From assembly GCF_002261185.1 (NCBI RefSeq), contig NZ_NEVQ01000019.1, forward strand, positions 62,001 to 126,000: a DNA stretch of 64,000 nt. The letters run 5' to 3'. Below the pieces are notes generated by a model. That model had not been told where the DNA came from and searched no databases. It saw only the letters and a list, made by a program, of their open reading frames with translations. Shown here piece by piece: positions 27,484 to 36,945 of this stretch (position 1 is the stretch's first letter; each line of letters begins with the position of its first letter). A program made the position numbers and the translations under genes. The stretch comes from Bordetella genomosp. 4 (GTDB lineage Bacteria > Pseudomonadota > Gammaproteobacteria > Burkholderiales > Burkholderiaceae_B).

Positions 27484-30369
27484 ATGCTCGAAACCGTTAT
27501 CAAACGCGACCGCGATCTGGGCACGCCCGCACGCGGCACACAAGCGGATGCCCGCCTCGTTACGCTCACCATAGACGGCCAGGAAATCTCCGTTCCCGAA
27601 GGCACCTCCGTCATGCGTGCCGCGGCCGAGGCCGGTATCAACATCCCGAAACTCTGCGCTACCGACAGCCTGGAGCCCTTTGGCTCGTGCCGTCTGTGCC
27701 TGGTGCAGATCGACGGCCGCCGCGGCTATCCCGCCTCATGCACCACACCCGTCGAAGACGGCATGGTGGTCACCACCGAAACACCCAAACTGCGTGATCT
27801 GCGGCGCGGCGTCATGGAGCTTTATATCTCCGACCACCCGCTCGACTGCCTGACCTGCCCGGCCAATGGCGACTGCGAGCTGCAGGACATGGCGGGCGTC
27901 GTGGGATTGCGCGCGGTTCGTTACGGCTACGAGGGCGCCAATCACCTGAAGGACAAAACCGACGCGTCCAATCCCTACTTTTCCTACGATCCGTCCAAGT
28001 GCATTGTCTGCAACCGGTGCGTACGCGCCTGTGAGGAAACCCAGGGCACATTTGCCTTGACGATCTCCGGCAAAGGCTTTGCCTCGCGCGTGACCGCCGG
28101 CCAGAACCAATCGTTCCTGGAAAGTGATTGCGTGTCCTGCGGCGCCTGTGTCCAGGCATGCCCTACGTCTACGCTGCAAGAAAAATCCGTCATCATGATG
28201 GGCCAGGCCGAACACTCGGTCATCACGACCTGCGCCTATTGCGGCGTAGGCTGCGGCTTCAAGGCCGAAATGAAAGGCCAGGAAGTCGTGCGCATGGTGC
28301 CCTGGAAAGACGGCCAGGCCAATCGCGGTCATGCCTGCGTCAAAGGCCGATTCGCCTGGGGTTACACCACGCACAAGGAACGCGTGCTAAAGCCCATGAT
28401 CCGAAAAAACATCACGGATCCCTGGCGCGAAGTCTCGTGGGAAGAAGCCATCGCCTACACCGCGTCGGAATTCCGCCGCCTGCAGGCCACGTACGGCCGC
28501 GATTCCATCGGCGGCATCACATCCTCGCGCTGCACTAACGAAGAAACCTGGCTCGTACAGAAACTCGTTCGCGCGGCCTTTGGCACCAACAACGTCGACA
28601 CCTGCGCGCGCGTCTGCCATTCGCCGACCGGCTATGGCCTGAAGCAAACCCTGGGCGAATCCGCGGGCACGCAGACATTCGATTCGGTCATGCATACCGA
28701 TGTGGTCGTCCTGATGGGCTCGAATCCCAGCAGCGCGCATCCTGTCTTTGCCTCGCGGCTGAAACGCCGGCTGCGCCAGGGCGCACGTCTGATCGTCATC
28801 GATCCGCGCCGCATCGAACTGGTGAACTCGCCGCATATCAAGGCAGACTATCACCTGCCCGTGCGTCCCGGCACCAACGTCGCATTGCTGACCGCGTTGG
28901 CTCATGTCATCGTCACGGAAAACCTGGTCGCCGAGGACTTCGTGGCGCAACGCTGCGAAGCCAAAGCCTTTAACGAATGGCGCGACTTTGTAGCGCGCCC
29001 CGAAAACTCGCCAGAAGCCACTGCAGACATCACAGGCGTGCCCGCGGCGGATGTCCGCGGCGCGGCCCGGCTCTACGCCACCGGCGGCAATGGCTCGATC
29101 TACTACGGCCTGGGCGTCACGGAACACAGCCAAGGCTCGACCGCCGTCATGGCCATCGCCAACCTGGCCATGGCCACGGGCAACATCGGGCGCGAAGGCG
29201 TGGGCGTGAACCCCATGCGCGGCCAGAACAACGTACAAGGCTCCTGCGACATGGGCTCGTTCCCCCATGAGTTGCCGGGTTACCGTCACGTCTCCGATAA
29301 CGCGGCACGCGCGCAATTCGAGGCCGACTGGGGCGTCACCCTGCAACCCGAGCCGGGCCTGCGCATCCCTAATATGTTCGAGGCCGCGTTGGGCGGCAGT
29401 TTCAAGGGTCTGTATTGCCAGGGCGAAGACATCGTGCAATCCGACCCCAACACACAGCACGTGGCTGCCTCGCTGGCGGCCATGGAATGCATCGTGGTCC
29501 AGGACCTGTTCCTGAACGAGACGGCCAAGTACGCGCACGTCTTCCTGCCCGGTTCATCGTTCCTGGAAAAAGACGGCACCTTCACCAATGCCGAACGCCG
29601 CATTTCGCGCGTGCGCAAAGTCATGGAACCTCGCAATGGGATGGCCGATTGGGAAATCACCGTCGCGCTCTCGAATGCGCTGGGCTATCCCATGAACTAC
29701 GCGCATCCCAGCGAGATCATGGACGAAATCGCCCGGCTCACGCCTACGTTCACCGGTGTGACCTACGCCAAACTCGATCAAATGGGCAGTCTGCAATGGC
29801 CCTGCAACGCGGATGCGCCCGATGGCACCCCCATCATGCATATCGATGAGTTTGTCCGGGGCAAAGGCAAATTCATGATCACCAAATACATCCCGTCGGA
29901 TGAGCGCAGCACACGCAAATTCCCGCTGCTACTGACGACGGGCCGCATCCTGTCTCAGTACAACGTGGGCGCCCAGACCCGCCGCACGCACAATGTGGCC
30001 TGGCACAGCGAAGACGTGCTGGAAATGCATCCCCAGGACGCCGAAGACCGCGGTGTATCCGAAGGCGATTGGGTCGGCGTGCAAAGCCGCTCGGGCGAAA
30101 CGGTGCTGCGCGCCACCCTGACTGACCGCGTGCAACCGGGCGTGGTGTATACCACCTTCCATTTTCCCGAGTCGGGCGCCAATGTAGTGACCACAGACAA
30201 TTCCGATTGGGCAACCAACTGCCCGGAATACAAGGTCACCGCCGTGCAAGTGATGCGGGTCTCGCAACCGTCTGAATGGCAGCGCCAATGGTCACGCTTT
30301 ACGGACGTTCAGCACAAATTGCTGAGTGAGCGCGCCCGTGACAACGAAGCCGCCGTCGTCAGTAAATAG
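27484..30369 (+). CDS. fdsA: NAD-dependent formate dehydrogenase alpha (catalytic) subunit FdsA
   Basis: A 961-residue molybdenum bis-MGD enzyme. The N-terminal [2Fe-2S] ligands are C58, C69, C72 and C86. The NuoG-like motif CLTCPANGDC and two ferredoxin clusters (CIVCNRC; CVSCGACVQAC) follow. A [4Fe-4S] motif CAYCGVGC starts at C250. The Mo-ligating residue is Cys (C378 in RVCHSP), the position occupied by selenocysteine in E. coli FdhF, followed by the conserved His. It oxidises formate to CO2. The start is ATG 27484, 17 bases after fdsB. Confidence 0.97.
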   Translation: MLETVIKRDRDLGTPARGTQADARLVTLTIDGQEISVPEGTSVMRAAAEAGINIPKLCATDSLEPFGSCRLCLVQIDGRRGYPASCTTPVEDGMVVTTETPKLRDLRRGVMELYISDHPLDCLTCPANGDCELQDMAGVVGLRAVRYGYEGANHLKDKTDASNPYFSYDPSKCIVCNRCVRACEETQGTFALTISGKGFASRVTAGQNQSFLESDCVSCGACVQACPTSTLQEKSVIMMGQAEHSVITTCAYCGVGCGFKAEMKGQEVVRMVPWKDGQANRGHACVKGRFAWGYTTHKERVLKPMIRKNITDPWREVSWEEAIAYTASEFRRLQATYGRDSIGGITSSRCTNEETWLVQKLVRAAFGTNNVDTCARVCHSPTGYGLKQTLGESAGTQTFDSVMHTDVVVLMGSNPSSAHPVFASRLKRRLRQGARLIVIDPRRIELVNSPHIKADYHLPVRPGTNVALLTALAHVIVTENLVAEDFVAQRCEAKAFNEWRDFVARPENSPEATADITGVPAADVRGAARLYATGGNGSIYYGLGVTEHSQGSTAVMAIANLAMATGNIGREGVGVNPMRGQNNVQGSCDMGSFPHELPGYRHVSDNAARAQFEADWGVTLQPEPGLRIPNMFEAALGGSFKGLYCQGEDIVQSDPNTQHVAASLAAMECIVVQDLFLNETAKYAHVFLPGSSFLEKDGTFTNAERRISRVRKVMEPRNGMADWEITVALSNALGYPMNYAHPSEIMDEIARLTPTFTGVTYAKLDQMGSLQWPCNADAPDGTPIMHIDEFVRGKGKFMITKYIPSDERSTRKFPLLLTTGRILSQYNVGAQTRRTHNVAWHSEDVLEMHPQDAEDRGVSEGDWVGVQSRSGETVLRATLTDRVQPGVVYTTFHFPESGANVVTTDNSDWATNCPEYKVTAVQVMRVSQPSEWQRQWSRFTDVQHKLLSERARDNEAAVVSK

Positions 30370-30397
30370 ATCGTCTCCTTCGATACCTATTGATTTC

Positions 30398-31228
30398 ATG
30401 GATCGTCAGCCTTCTTTCATCCAGCATCGCGCAGACTGCGCGCAGGCCTCTGTCGTGCGCGTGCGAGGCGGCACGGCAGAGCCTGTGACGCAGATCGATC
30501 GCGTCGCCGAGGAAACGCCCATCGCATTGGAATACAACGGCATCAGCCATGCGACGATGCTCGCCTCGCCTGCCGATCTGGACGACTTCGCCCTGGGCTT
30601 TTCCTTGACGGAGGGGATCATCAACCGGCCCATTGACGTGCGGGGCATCGATGTCGTCGCGCAACACAACGGCATCGTCGTACAGATAGAGATTTCGAGT
30701 GCCTGCGAGGTCCGCTTGAAAGAACGCCGCCGCGCGATGGCAGGCCGCACCGGTTGCGGGCTGTGCGGCGTTGAAACCCTGCCGGAGGTGTTGCGGGAGG
30801 TCGCACCTGTTCCCGATGCGTCGCCTATCGCGATATCGGCGATTCTGCGGGCGATGCGGGCAATGCGGGCGAACCAGGCTTTGCACGACATCACCGGGGC
30901 GACTCATGCCGCGGCATGGGCCGATAGCGATGGCCAGGTTCAGATGGTGCGCGAGGACGTTGGACGTCATAACGCCTTGGACAAACTGATTGGTGCGCTC
31001 GCCCGTCGCGATGAACCGTTCCAACAGGGCTTAGCCCTGGTGTCGAGCCGCGCCAGTTTCGAAATGGTGCAGAAATGCGCGGCCGCCGGGATCGGCATTC
31101 TGGCTGCAGTCTCCGCGCCGACTGCGCTGGCTATTCGGCTGGCGCAAAACTCTAACGTGGCATTGCTTGGTTTCGTGCGCAATGCCGACGCTACCATTTA
31201 CTCACATGCTGAACGCATCCAGAGCTGA
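30398..31228 (+). CDS. fdhD: Formate dehydrogenase accessory sulfurtransferase FdhD (FdsC)
   Basis: A 276-residue FdhD-family protein. Two Cys of the sulfur-transfer loop are C120 and C123 in TGCGLCGVE. Other motifs are DLDDFALGFSLTEGII, GRHNALDKLIGA and SRASFEMVQKCA. It sulfurates the bis-MGD cofactor before insertion into FdsA. The start is ATG 30398; an in-frame upstream stretch overlaps fdsA and is not family-like. It is part of the fds operon. Confidence 0.95.
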   Translation: MDRQPSFIQHRADCAQASVVRVRGGTAEPVTQIDRVAEETPIALEYNGISHATMLASPADLDDFALGFSLTEGIINRPIDVRGIDVVAQHNGIVVQIEISSACEVRLKERRRAMAGRTGCGLCGVETLPEVLREVAPVPDASPIAISAILRAMRAMRANQALHDITGATHAAAWADSDGQVQMVREDVGRHNALDKLIGALARRDEPFQQGLALVSSRASFEMVQKCAAAGIGILAAVSAPTALAIRLAQNSNVALLGFVRNADATIYSHAERIQS

Positions 31229-31234
31229 ACCGTC

Positions 31235-31489
31235 ATGGATATTGCCAACTTGATCCGCATGGCCAATCGCATCGGCGATTACTTTGATGCCCTACCCGAC
31301 CGCGAAGAAGCCCTCGAAGGCGCCGCCACACATATTCAAAAATCCTGGGAACCGCGCATGCGCATTGCGTTGCTGGATTTCCTGGCTCAGCACACGGATG
31401 GCCAGGGTGATGATGTCCGTCTGCATGCGTTGATGGTCGAGGCGGTTACGCGATACCGGACGCGGTTGGTTCCGGTTCGAGCTGCTTGA
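31235..31489 (+). CDS. fdsD: NAD-dependent formate dehydrogenase delta subunit FdsD
   Basis: An 84-residue FdsD, recognisable by LIRMANRIGDYFDALPDREE and HIQKSWEPRMRIALLDFL. It is a small subunit needed for the assembled soluble enzyme, probably in cofactor insertion or assembly. It lies 6 bases after fdhD and ends the operon order fdsG-B-A-C-D. The LysR gene that follows is convergent, 13 bases away. Confidence 0.94.
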   Translation: MDIANLIRMANRIGDYFDALPDREEALEGAATHIQKSWEPRMRIALLDFLAQHTDGQGDDVRLHALMVEAVTRYRTRLVPVRAA

Positions 31490-31502
31490 TACCTGCAGGG
31501 GT

Positions 31503-32429
31503 TTAAGCTGATACCTCGGGGCTCTGATCCTGGGCTGCTTTTTTACGAGTGGAGACCATGGCTGTCTTGCGGATCAGCGCGGCGAAGGCTCTTGCCAACT
31601 TGGATTGAGGTTGGTCGTTCCTGAACAAAAGACCGGGGGTTCTCATGGGGGTGGGGCCCTCTAGCGGCAGGGCGCATAGCCCTTTACTTTCGTCTACGGC
31701 GCTGGCTGCGACGATGGCGCCGACGTGCATGCGAGAGATCAATCCGAACATAGCGTTTACCGTGTTCATTTCTGCGATGATGTTTGGTACCGCGCCGGCT
31801 GCGCTAAAAAATTCGTCCAGCATGCGACGAGTAGAAAAGCTGCGCGGCAACATGACCAAGGGCTCTCGATGCAGCTCTATCATCCGAATTCGCTTCCGAC
31901 GTGCCCAGGGATGGGTCTTGGCCACGACGAGGACGAGCTCTTCGTTGAATAAGGGCTCAAAGCGTAGACCGGAACGTAATTCGGGACGATAGGCCACACC
32001 CATGTCCAACTGGCCCGCGTCCAGGCTGGCGACAATGGCGTCGGCCGGCAGTTCCTCGATCACGACTTTCACCGTGGCATACCGTGACAGAAATTGAGCG
32101 ACGCACTCAGGGATGAATCCCAGATTGAACGTATGCGTGGTGCCGACTCGCAGGACGCCCGACATGGAGACGTCACGCGCCTTTAATTCACCGAGGCCTT
32201 GGTCTATTTCTGATAAAGCGCGAGAGGCGTACTCCAAAAATGCCTCGCCAGCCTCAGTCAGAAAGACGCGTTTTCCTATCCTGTCAAAGAGCGATTGTCC
32301 TATTTCGTCTTCGAGTTGGCGGATCTGATGGGACAACGTCGATTGCGTGACGTGCACGCTTTCAGCAGCACGTGTGAAGTTCAATGTCCCCGCCAACGCA
32401 ATGAAGTACCTCAGATGACGTAATTCCAT
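31503..32429 (-). CDS. LysR-family transcriptional regulator (CynR-like)
   Basis: A 308-residue LysR protein. MELRHLRYFIALAGTLNFTR and VTQSTLSHQIRQLEDEIGQ form the helix-turn-helix, and GVLRVGTTHTFNLGFIP begins the effector domain. It is divergent from a CoA-transferase/dioxygenase gene set at 32551-37947 and probably regulates it. The start is set at the family start MELRHL; two upstream codons could also serve. Confidence 0.9.
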   Translation of the reverse strand: MELRHLRYFIALAGTLNFTRAAESVHVTQSTLSHQIRQLEDEIGQSLFDRIGKRVFLTEAGEAFLEYASRALSEIDQGLGELKARDVSMSGVLRVGTTHTFNLGFIPECVAQFLSRYATVKVVIEELPADAIVASLDAGQLDMGVAYRPELRSGLRFEPLFNEELVLVVAKTHPWARRKRIRMIELHREPLVMLPRSFSTRRMLDEFFSAAGAVPNIIAEMNTVNAMFGLISRMHVGAIVAASAVDESKGLCALPLEGPTPMRTPGLLFRNDQPQSKLARAFAALIRKTAMVSTRKKAAQDQSPEVSA

Positions 32430-32455
32430 ACCTGCCTCATCAATCGATGCCATCA

Positions 32456-32479
32456 ATGATAACTGCAGAAAATAATCAT
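32456..32479. promoter_or_regulatory. Inverted repeat in LysR/CoA-transferase divergent region, candidate LysR site
   Basis: ATGAT (32456-32460) and ATCAT (32475-32479) are inverse complements, spaced 14 bases in an AT-rich stretch just upstream of the LysR gene and about 75 bases before the CoA-transferase start. This resembles a LysR dyad; binding is inferred from position. Confidence 0.35.
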
Positions 32480-32550
32480 TTCTATCTTTTGTTTGGCTCG
32501 ATTAGCCTTGCTCCAGCTCTCATTCCTTCTTACGCTCAAGGACGACACGT

Positions 32551-33693
32551 ATGGCCAAAGTATTGGATGGAATCATCGTCGTAGAACAAGGCACGTTCAT
32601 TACTGGCCCCGCGGCAGGAATGCTGCTTGCCGATCTGGGGGCCGATGTCATCAAAGTCGAACAGCCTGACACGGGTGATCCGTTCCGCGCATTCAAGGGG
32701 GGGCTCTACAGCCCGCATTTCCAGACTTATAACCGCAACAAGCGCAGCATTACGCTCAATACCAAACAGGCGGATGACGCCGAGGTTTTCGATGCGCTGA
32801 TACGTGAGGCCGATGTCTACATCCAGAATTTTCGACCGGGTGCTGCGGCCCGCCTTGGCGCAAGCGAAGCGCGGCTGCGTCAGATCAATCCACGATTGAT
32901 TTACTGTGCGATCAGCGGATTCGGACAAACCGGCCCCGCCGCGGGGCGGCCTGCCTATGACACGGTAGCGCAGGCAGCGAGCGGCTTTCTCAATCTGCTG
33001 ATCAATCCCGAAAACCCTCGTGTTGTCGGCCCCGCCATCGCAGATGCCTTGACCGGCTTTTATGCGGCCTACGGCATTCTGGGTGCGCTGGTCGAAAGAG
33101 GCCGAACGGGCACGGGCCGATCTGTCGAGGTCTCGATGTTGGAGGCGATGAGCCACTTTAACCTGGACGCGTTCACGCATTTCTTTGCCGAAGACGAGGT
33201 GATGGGCCCATATAGCCGGCCCAGCGTTTCGCAGTCTTATACGTTGAAATGCGCAGACGGGAAATGGATAGCATTGCACATGTCGTCGCCTGAAAAGTTC
33301 TGGCAGGGCCTGGCCCGCGCGATTGAGCGTCCGAATATTTTTCAGGACGAGCGTTTCGCCACGCGTGAGGCGCGCATTGACAATCAAGCCATGCTGATCA
33401 ATGTATTAGGCTCGATTTTCGTGACACGCACTCGTGAACAATGGTGCAGGCGGCTTGAGGCCGAGGATGTTCCGCATGCGCCCATGTACGACACCAGCGA
33501 GGCGTTGCAGGATCCTCAGGCGAAACATCTGCAGCTTGAGATCCAGGGGCAGCACCCAACGCTCGGCACCTGGCGGACCGTTCGATCGCCGGTGAGTTTC
33601 GATGGCGAAAGACCTTTGGACGTCGTTCCTCCGCCACTGCTTGGCGAGCACAACACTGAAATCAGGACCGCACTGCAGGCAAAACAGCAATGA
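32551..33693 (+). CDS. CaiB/BaiF (class III) CoA-transferase
   Basis: A 380-residue CoA-transferase. Family pieces are LDGIIVVEQGTFITGPAAGM, LLADLGADVIKVEQPDTGD, NRNKRSITLN, FRPGAAARLG and SVEVSMLEAM. At the usual catalytic Asp position (VSMxD) this protein has Glu (E198), a variation also found in other family members. It would activate an organic acid as its CoA thioester, plausibly the substrate of the lyase at 36021. AAGGA precedes the start. Confidence 0.9.
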   Translation: MAKVLDGIIVVEQGTFITGPAAGMLLADLGADVIKVEQPDTGDPFRAFKGGLYSPHFQTYNRNKRSITLNTKQADDAEVFDALIREADVYIQNFRPGAAARLGASEARLRQINPRLIYCAISGFGQTGPAAGRPAYDTVAQAASGFLNLLINPENPRVVGPAIADALTGFYAAYGILGALVERGRTGTGRSVEVSMLEAMSHFNLDAFTHFFAEDEVMGPYSRPSVSQSYTLKCADGKWIALHMSSPEKFWQGLARAIERPNIFQDERFATREARIDNQAMLINVLGSIFVTRTREQWCRRLEAEDVPHAPMYDTSEALQDPQAKHLQLEIQGQHPTLGTWRTVRSPVSFDGERPLDVVPPPLLGEHNTEIRTALQAKQQ

Positions 33694-33739
33694 ACTGATA
33701 TTGAGTGGATGGTCCCAAAAATAATGAATGGAGACAACC

Positions 33740-35041
33740 GTGACGCTCTCACCAACACCCGCACTCGCTGCCTCAGGGCCGGCCGATCAAAGCCGCAGCG
33801 CCCAACCGTGGATTCAACTGATACTCGGCATGATTGCCATGATGGCGATCTCCAGCCCGCAGTATGTCTGGGCGCTTTTTGTTCAACCGTTTAAAAGCTC
33901 ACTTGACGTTTCGCTGTCGGCCCTGCAAGTCACCTTTGCGTTGTTCAGCATTTTTCAATGCGGGATAGGCCCTCTACATGGCGAATTGGCCAGCCGATTT
34001 TCATCTCGGGCCTTTGCAGCGGCAGGCGGCTTGCTGGTAGGGCTCAGTTGGATAAGCTCGGCCTACGTCACCTCACTGCCGCTGCTGTATATCACCTACG
34101 GCGTGCTCTCGGGTATCGGCACAGGATGGGTGTATGTCGCTGTCATCGAGCTCATGGTGCAGTGGTTCCCGCGCCGCAGAGGATTTGCGGTCGGTATGGC
34201 GGCAGGCTGTTATGGGCTCGGTGCGATTGTCACCACATTCCCTATCGCGTCCAGTATTCGCGAGCACGGCCTGCAAACGACGTTGGTGGTTTTCGGTATG
34301 GCGCTATCTGCTGTCATCGTGCTCGCGTCATTAGGCATGAAACGCGCGACCGCATTGCCGCGCGCCGAGCCCTCATCCCAGCCGGGTATGGCGTCCAGGC
34401 GTGATTTCAACTCGCGTGAGATGCTGCGCACCCCGTTATTCTGGCTGATGTTTTTCATCATGGCCCTGGTCGCCACAGGCGGGCTCATGGCCATCTCTCA
34501 ACTCGGCGCACTCGCGGTGCATTTCGGCATATCGGATCAGACACTCGTTCTGGGAATGGCAGCGCTGCCGCTCGCGCTCACGCTGGATCGTGCTGCGAAC
34601 GGACTGACGCGTCCGTTCTTTGGATGGATATCGGACAGAATCGGCCGCGAGCCGACCATGCTGATCGCCTTTCTGATGGAAGCCGCCTCCATCCTGCTAC
34701 TGCTCAAGTTCGGATCGAACCCCATCGCATTCGTCTTGCTGTCTGCGGTCGTGTTCTTTGGCTGGGGAGAAATCTATTCCTTGTTTCCTTCTCTGCAGGC
34801 CGACGCATTCGGGACAACACATGCCGCCAGGAATTTCGGCTACCTGCTGATCGCAACAGCGGTCGGCTCTATCCTGGGAGGCCCTCTCGCCGCGCTGTTA
34901 TACGAGAAAACGCAATCCTGGGATCTGATCTTCTATTCCATCGCCGCGCTCGACATTCTCGCAGCGCTGCTTGCGTTCTTTGTGCTGCAACCCATGCGCA
35001 TTCGCTGGGTGAATCATGCCCATCTACAGCAACAAGCGTAA
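33740..35041 (+). CDS. MFS transporter, oxalate/formate antiporter-like (OFA type), probable GTG start
   Basis: A ~433-residue 12-TM carrier. MMAISSPQYVWALFVQPF and GIGTGWVYVAVIELMVQWFPRR are typical of OFA/monocarboxylate-type transporters. GGAGA at 33730-33734 stands 5 bases before GTG 33740, so that start is preferred. An ATG at 33728 would overlap this ribosome site. It likely imports the acid handled by the neighbouring CoA-transferase and dioxygenase. Confidence 0.82.
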   Translation: MTLSPTPALAASGPADQSRSAQPWIQLILGMIAMMAISSPQYVWALFVQPFKSSLDVSLSALQVTFALFSIFQCGIGPLHGELASRFSSRAFAAAGGLLVGLSWISSAYVTSLPLLYITYGVLSGIGTGWVYVAVIELMVQWFPRRRGFAVGMAAGCYGLGAIVTTFPIASSIREHGLQTTLVVFGMALSAVIVLASLGMKRATALPRAEPSSQPGMASRRDFNSREMLRTPLFWLMFFIMALVATGGLMAISQLGALAVHFGISDQTLVLGMAALPLALTLDRAANGLTRPFFGWISDRIGREPTMLIAFLMEAASILLLLKFGSNPIAFVLLSAVVFFGWGEIYSLFPSLQADAFGTTHAARNFGYLLIATAVGSILGGPLAALLYEKTQSWDLIFYSIAALDILAALLAFFVLQPMRIRWVNHAHLQQQA

Positions 35042-35072
35042 CGCGCTGGAACACGATCAAAGGAGAACACAG

Positions 35073-35969
35073 TTGAACGATCAGCAAAGTCTGAACCTGA
35101 CTCAAGCGGTGATTGCGCGATTGGCACACACTCAGGATGCGCGATTCAAAACGCTAATGACCGGTCTCGTCACCAAGCTGCACGAATTCATCCGCGAAGT
35201 CGATTTAACCCCCGAAGAATGGATGGCCGCGATTGAATTCCTGACGCAAACCGGTCAAACCTGTACCGATAAGCGGCAGGAGTTCATCTTGCTGTCCGAC
35301 ACCCTGGGCGCGTCCATGCAAGTCGTCATGTCGGCTCAAGCCCGCGCATCGGCCATTGCCCCCGGTTCAACCACCGCGACGGCCGCCACCGAGGCGACGG
35401 TGCAGGGCCCGTACTACTGGGCCGGCGCTCCACACAAGGAAATGGGCAGCGACATCGCAGCAGGCGTTGCGGGCGAACCCGCCTACTACCATGGCCGCGT
35501 CACGGATCTGCAAGGCACCCCCCTTTCCGGTGTCGTGCTGGATGTCTGGTCAGGCGACGGCGAAGGCGTCTATGACATGCAAATCGAGGGCCAAACCGAC
35601 ATGCTGGCCCGTGCGCGTTTCGTGACAGGCGAAGACGGCCGCTACGCATTCTGGTCGATCCGGCCCAACTACTACCCTATTCCCATGGACGGTCCCGTGG
35701 GTCTCATGATCAACAAGATAGGTCAACACCCGAATCGCCCCGGCCATATCCATTTCAAACTCTCGGCCCCCGGCTATGTCGATATCACCACCCACTTATT
35801 CGTCGCCAACAGTCCGTACATCGACTCCGACGTGGTCTTCGGTGTCCGGGACAGTCTGATCGTCGACTTCCAACATCATCCTCCCGGCACCGCTCATGAT
35901 GGCCGAACGCTCGCGACGCCTTTTTGGAGCGCATCGTTCGATTTCTGCCTTGCGCCCGTTCGCGTGTGA
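35073..35969 (+). CDS. Intradiol ring-cleavage dioxygenase (catechol/hydroxyquinol 1,2-dioxygenase family), TTG start
   Basis: A 298-residue Fe(III) dioxygenase. The N-terminal helical dimer domain (LTGL-like helix FKTLMTGLVTKLHEFIREV) is followed by the catalytic barrel: EATVQGPYYW, the Tyr ligands in AYYHGRV and RPNYYPIP, and the His pair in RPGHIHFKL. It cleaves a catechol-type ring between the hydroxyls to a muconate-type acid. The start is set at TTG 35073 because AGGAGA lies 6 bases upstream; an in-frame ATG at 35016 would overlap the MFS gene. Confidence 0.9.
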   Translation: MNDQQSLNLTQAVIARLAHTQDARFKTLMTGLVTKLHEFIREVDLTPEEWMAAIEFLTQTGQTCTDKRQEFILLSDTLGASMQVVMSAQARASAIAPGSTTATAATEATVQGPYYWAGAPHKEMGSDIAAGVAGEPAYYHGRVTDLQGTPLSGVVLDVWSGDGEGVYDMQIEGQTDMLARARFVTGEDGRYAFWSIRPNYYPIPMDGPVGLMINKIGQHPNRPGHIHFKLSAPGYVDITTHLFVANSPYIDSDVVFGVRDSLIVDFQHHPPGTAHDGRTLATPFWSASFDFCLAPVRV

Positions 35970-36020
35970 ATCAACACCCTCATCTCTTGACGATATTCCA
36001 TCTACTTTTCAGAAAGAACC

Positions 36021-36827
36021 ATGAAAATCGGTAAAGCGACTATCCCTCATAGTGCAATCTGCACCTCTGACGAACACACCATCGTCGTGCGCGGCAAGGA
36101 TCTCTGCAAAGACCTCATCGGCCACATTTCCTTCACGGATTATTTTCATCTATTGGTCACCGGCCAACGCCCCAGCGTCACTGCGACGGCTGTGCTCGAC
36201 GCCACCCTGGTTGCGATCGCGGAACATGGTCTGGTACCCAGCGTGCAAGCCAGCCGAATGACGCTCGCCGCAGCGCCCGATGCGTTGCAGGGCGCCGTCG
36301 CAGCCGGCATCCTGGGATGCGGCTCCGTCATTCTCGGAGCATCAGAATACGCCGGACGGTTATTCGTTGCGATTCAAGAACGCCAGGCCGCAGGCGCCAC
36401 GTTGGAAGCAGCGGTTCAGGCAGAACTGCAAGAGTACCGCGCTGCACGTAAAGCGATTCCGGGTTACGGCCATCCGCTGCACAAGGAACGCGACCCTCGT
36501 GTCGCACGGTTGCTCGAAGTCGCCCGGATCAACGGCGCAGAGCTGAACTACATTGCCATTGCCGAAGAAATCGAAAAACAGATTCCAGCCATCATCGGCA
36601 AAGATCTCCGGCTCAACGTCTCGGCGGCGATCCCCGCTGTGCTGCTGGGCGTAGGCTTTCCCTTGGCCGCACTGAAAGGCGTACCCATCCTGGCCAGAAC
36701 GGCCGGCTTGATTGCACACCTCACCGAAGAACTCCAGGCGTCCATTGGATTTGCGCTGTCCTATCAAGCCACGCGCGAATTGCAATACGACGGAGAAGTT
36801 CCGCCAGGATTTGGTTCAGGCCAATAA
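36021..36827 (+). CDS. Citryl-CoA lyase / citrate-synthase-like lyase
   Basis: A 268-residue protein of the citrate-synthase superfamily, short form. SFTDYFHLLVTGQRPS, IPGYGHPLHKERDPR (the active-site His in GYGHP) and NVSAAIPAVLLGVGFP are visible. Short members are citryl-CoA lyases or act on related acyl-CoAs. With the CoA-transferase in the same set, cleavage of a branched hydroxyacyl-CoA to acetyl-CoA plus a keto acid is plausible; the true substrate is not known. Confidence 0.82.
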   Translation: MKIGKATIPHSAICTSDEHTIVVRGKDLCKDLIGHISFTDYFHLLVTGQRPSVTATAVLDATLVAIAEHGLVPSVQASRMTLAAAPDALQGAVAAGILGCGSVILGASEYAGRLFVAIQERQAAGATLEAAVQAELQEYRAARKAIPGYGHPLHKERDPRVARLLEVARINGAELNYIAIAEEIEKQIPAIIGKDLRLNVSAAIPAVLLGVGFPLAALKGVPILARTAGLIAHLTEELQASIGFALSYQATRELQYDGEVPPGFGSGQ

Positions 36828-36945
36828 CCGACACGGCTGCAGCACACAGCCCCGGCGGTTTGCTGTCCGCCAAGGCGCACTTGTGCCGTGGCCTGCGGCG
36901 GCAACCCATGCCCGCACACAGAACAAGAACTCAGGAGGAGATTTC

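Noticed and set aside
28387-29538. Long open frame on the minus strand opposite fdsA (383 codons)
   Set aside because: It lies entirely within the well-supported fdsA gene; the GC-rich third-position bias of fdsA leaves the opposite frame open. No family resemblance.
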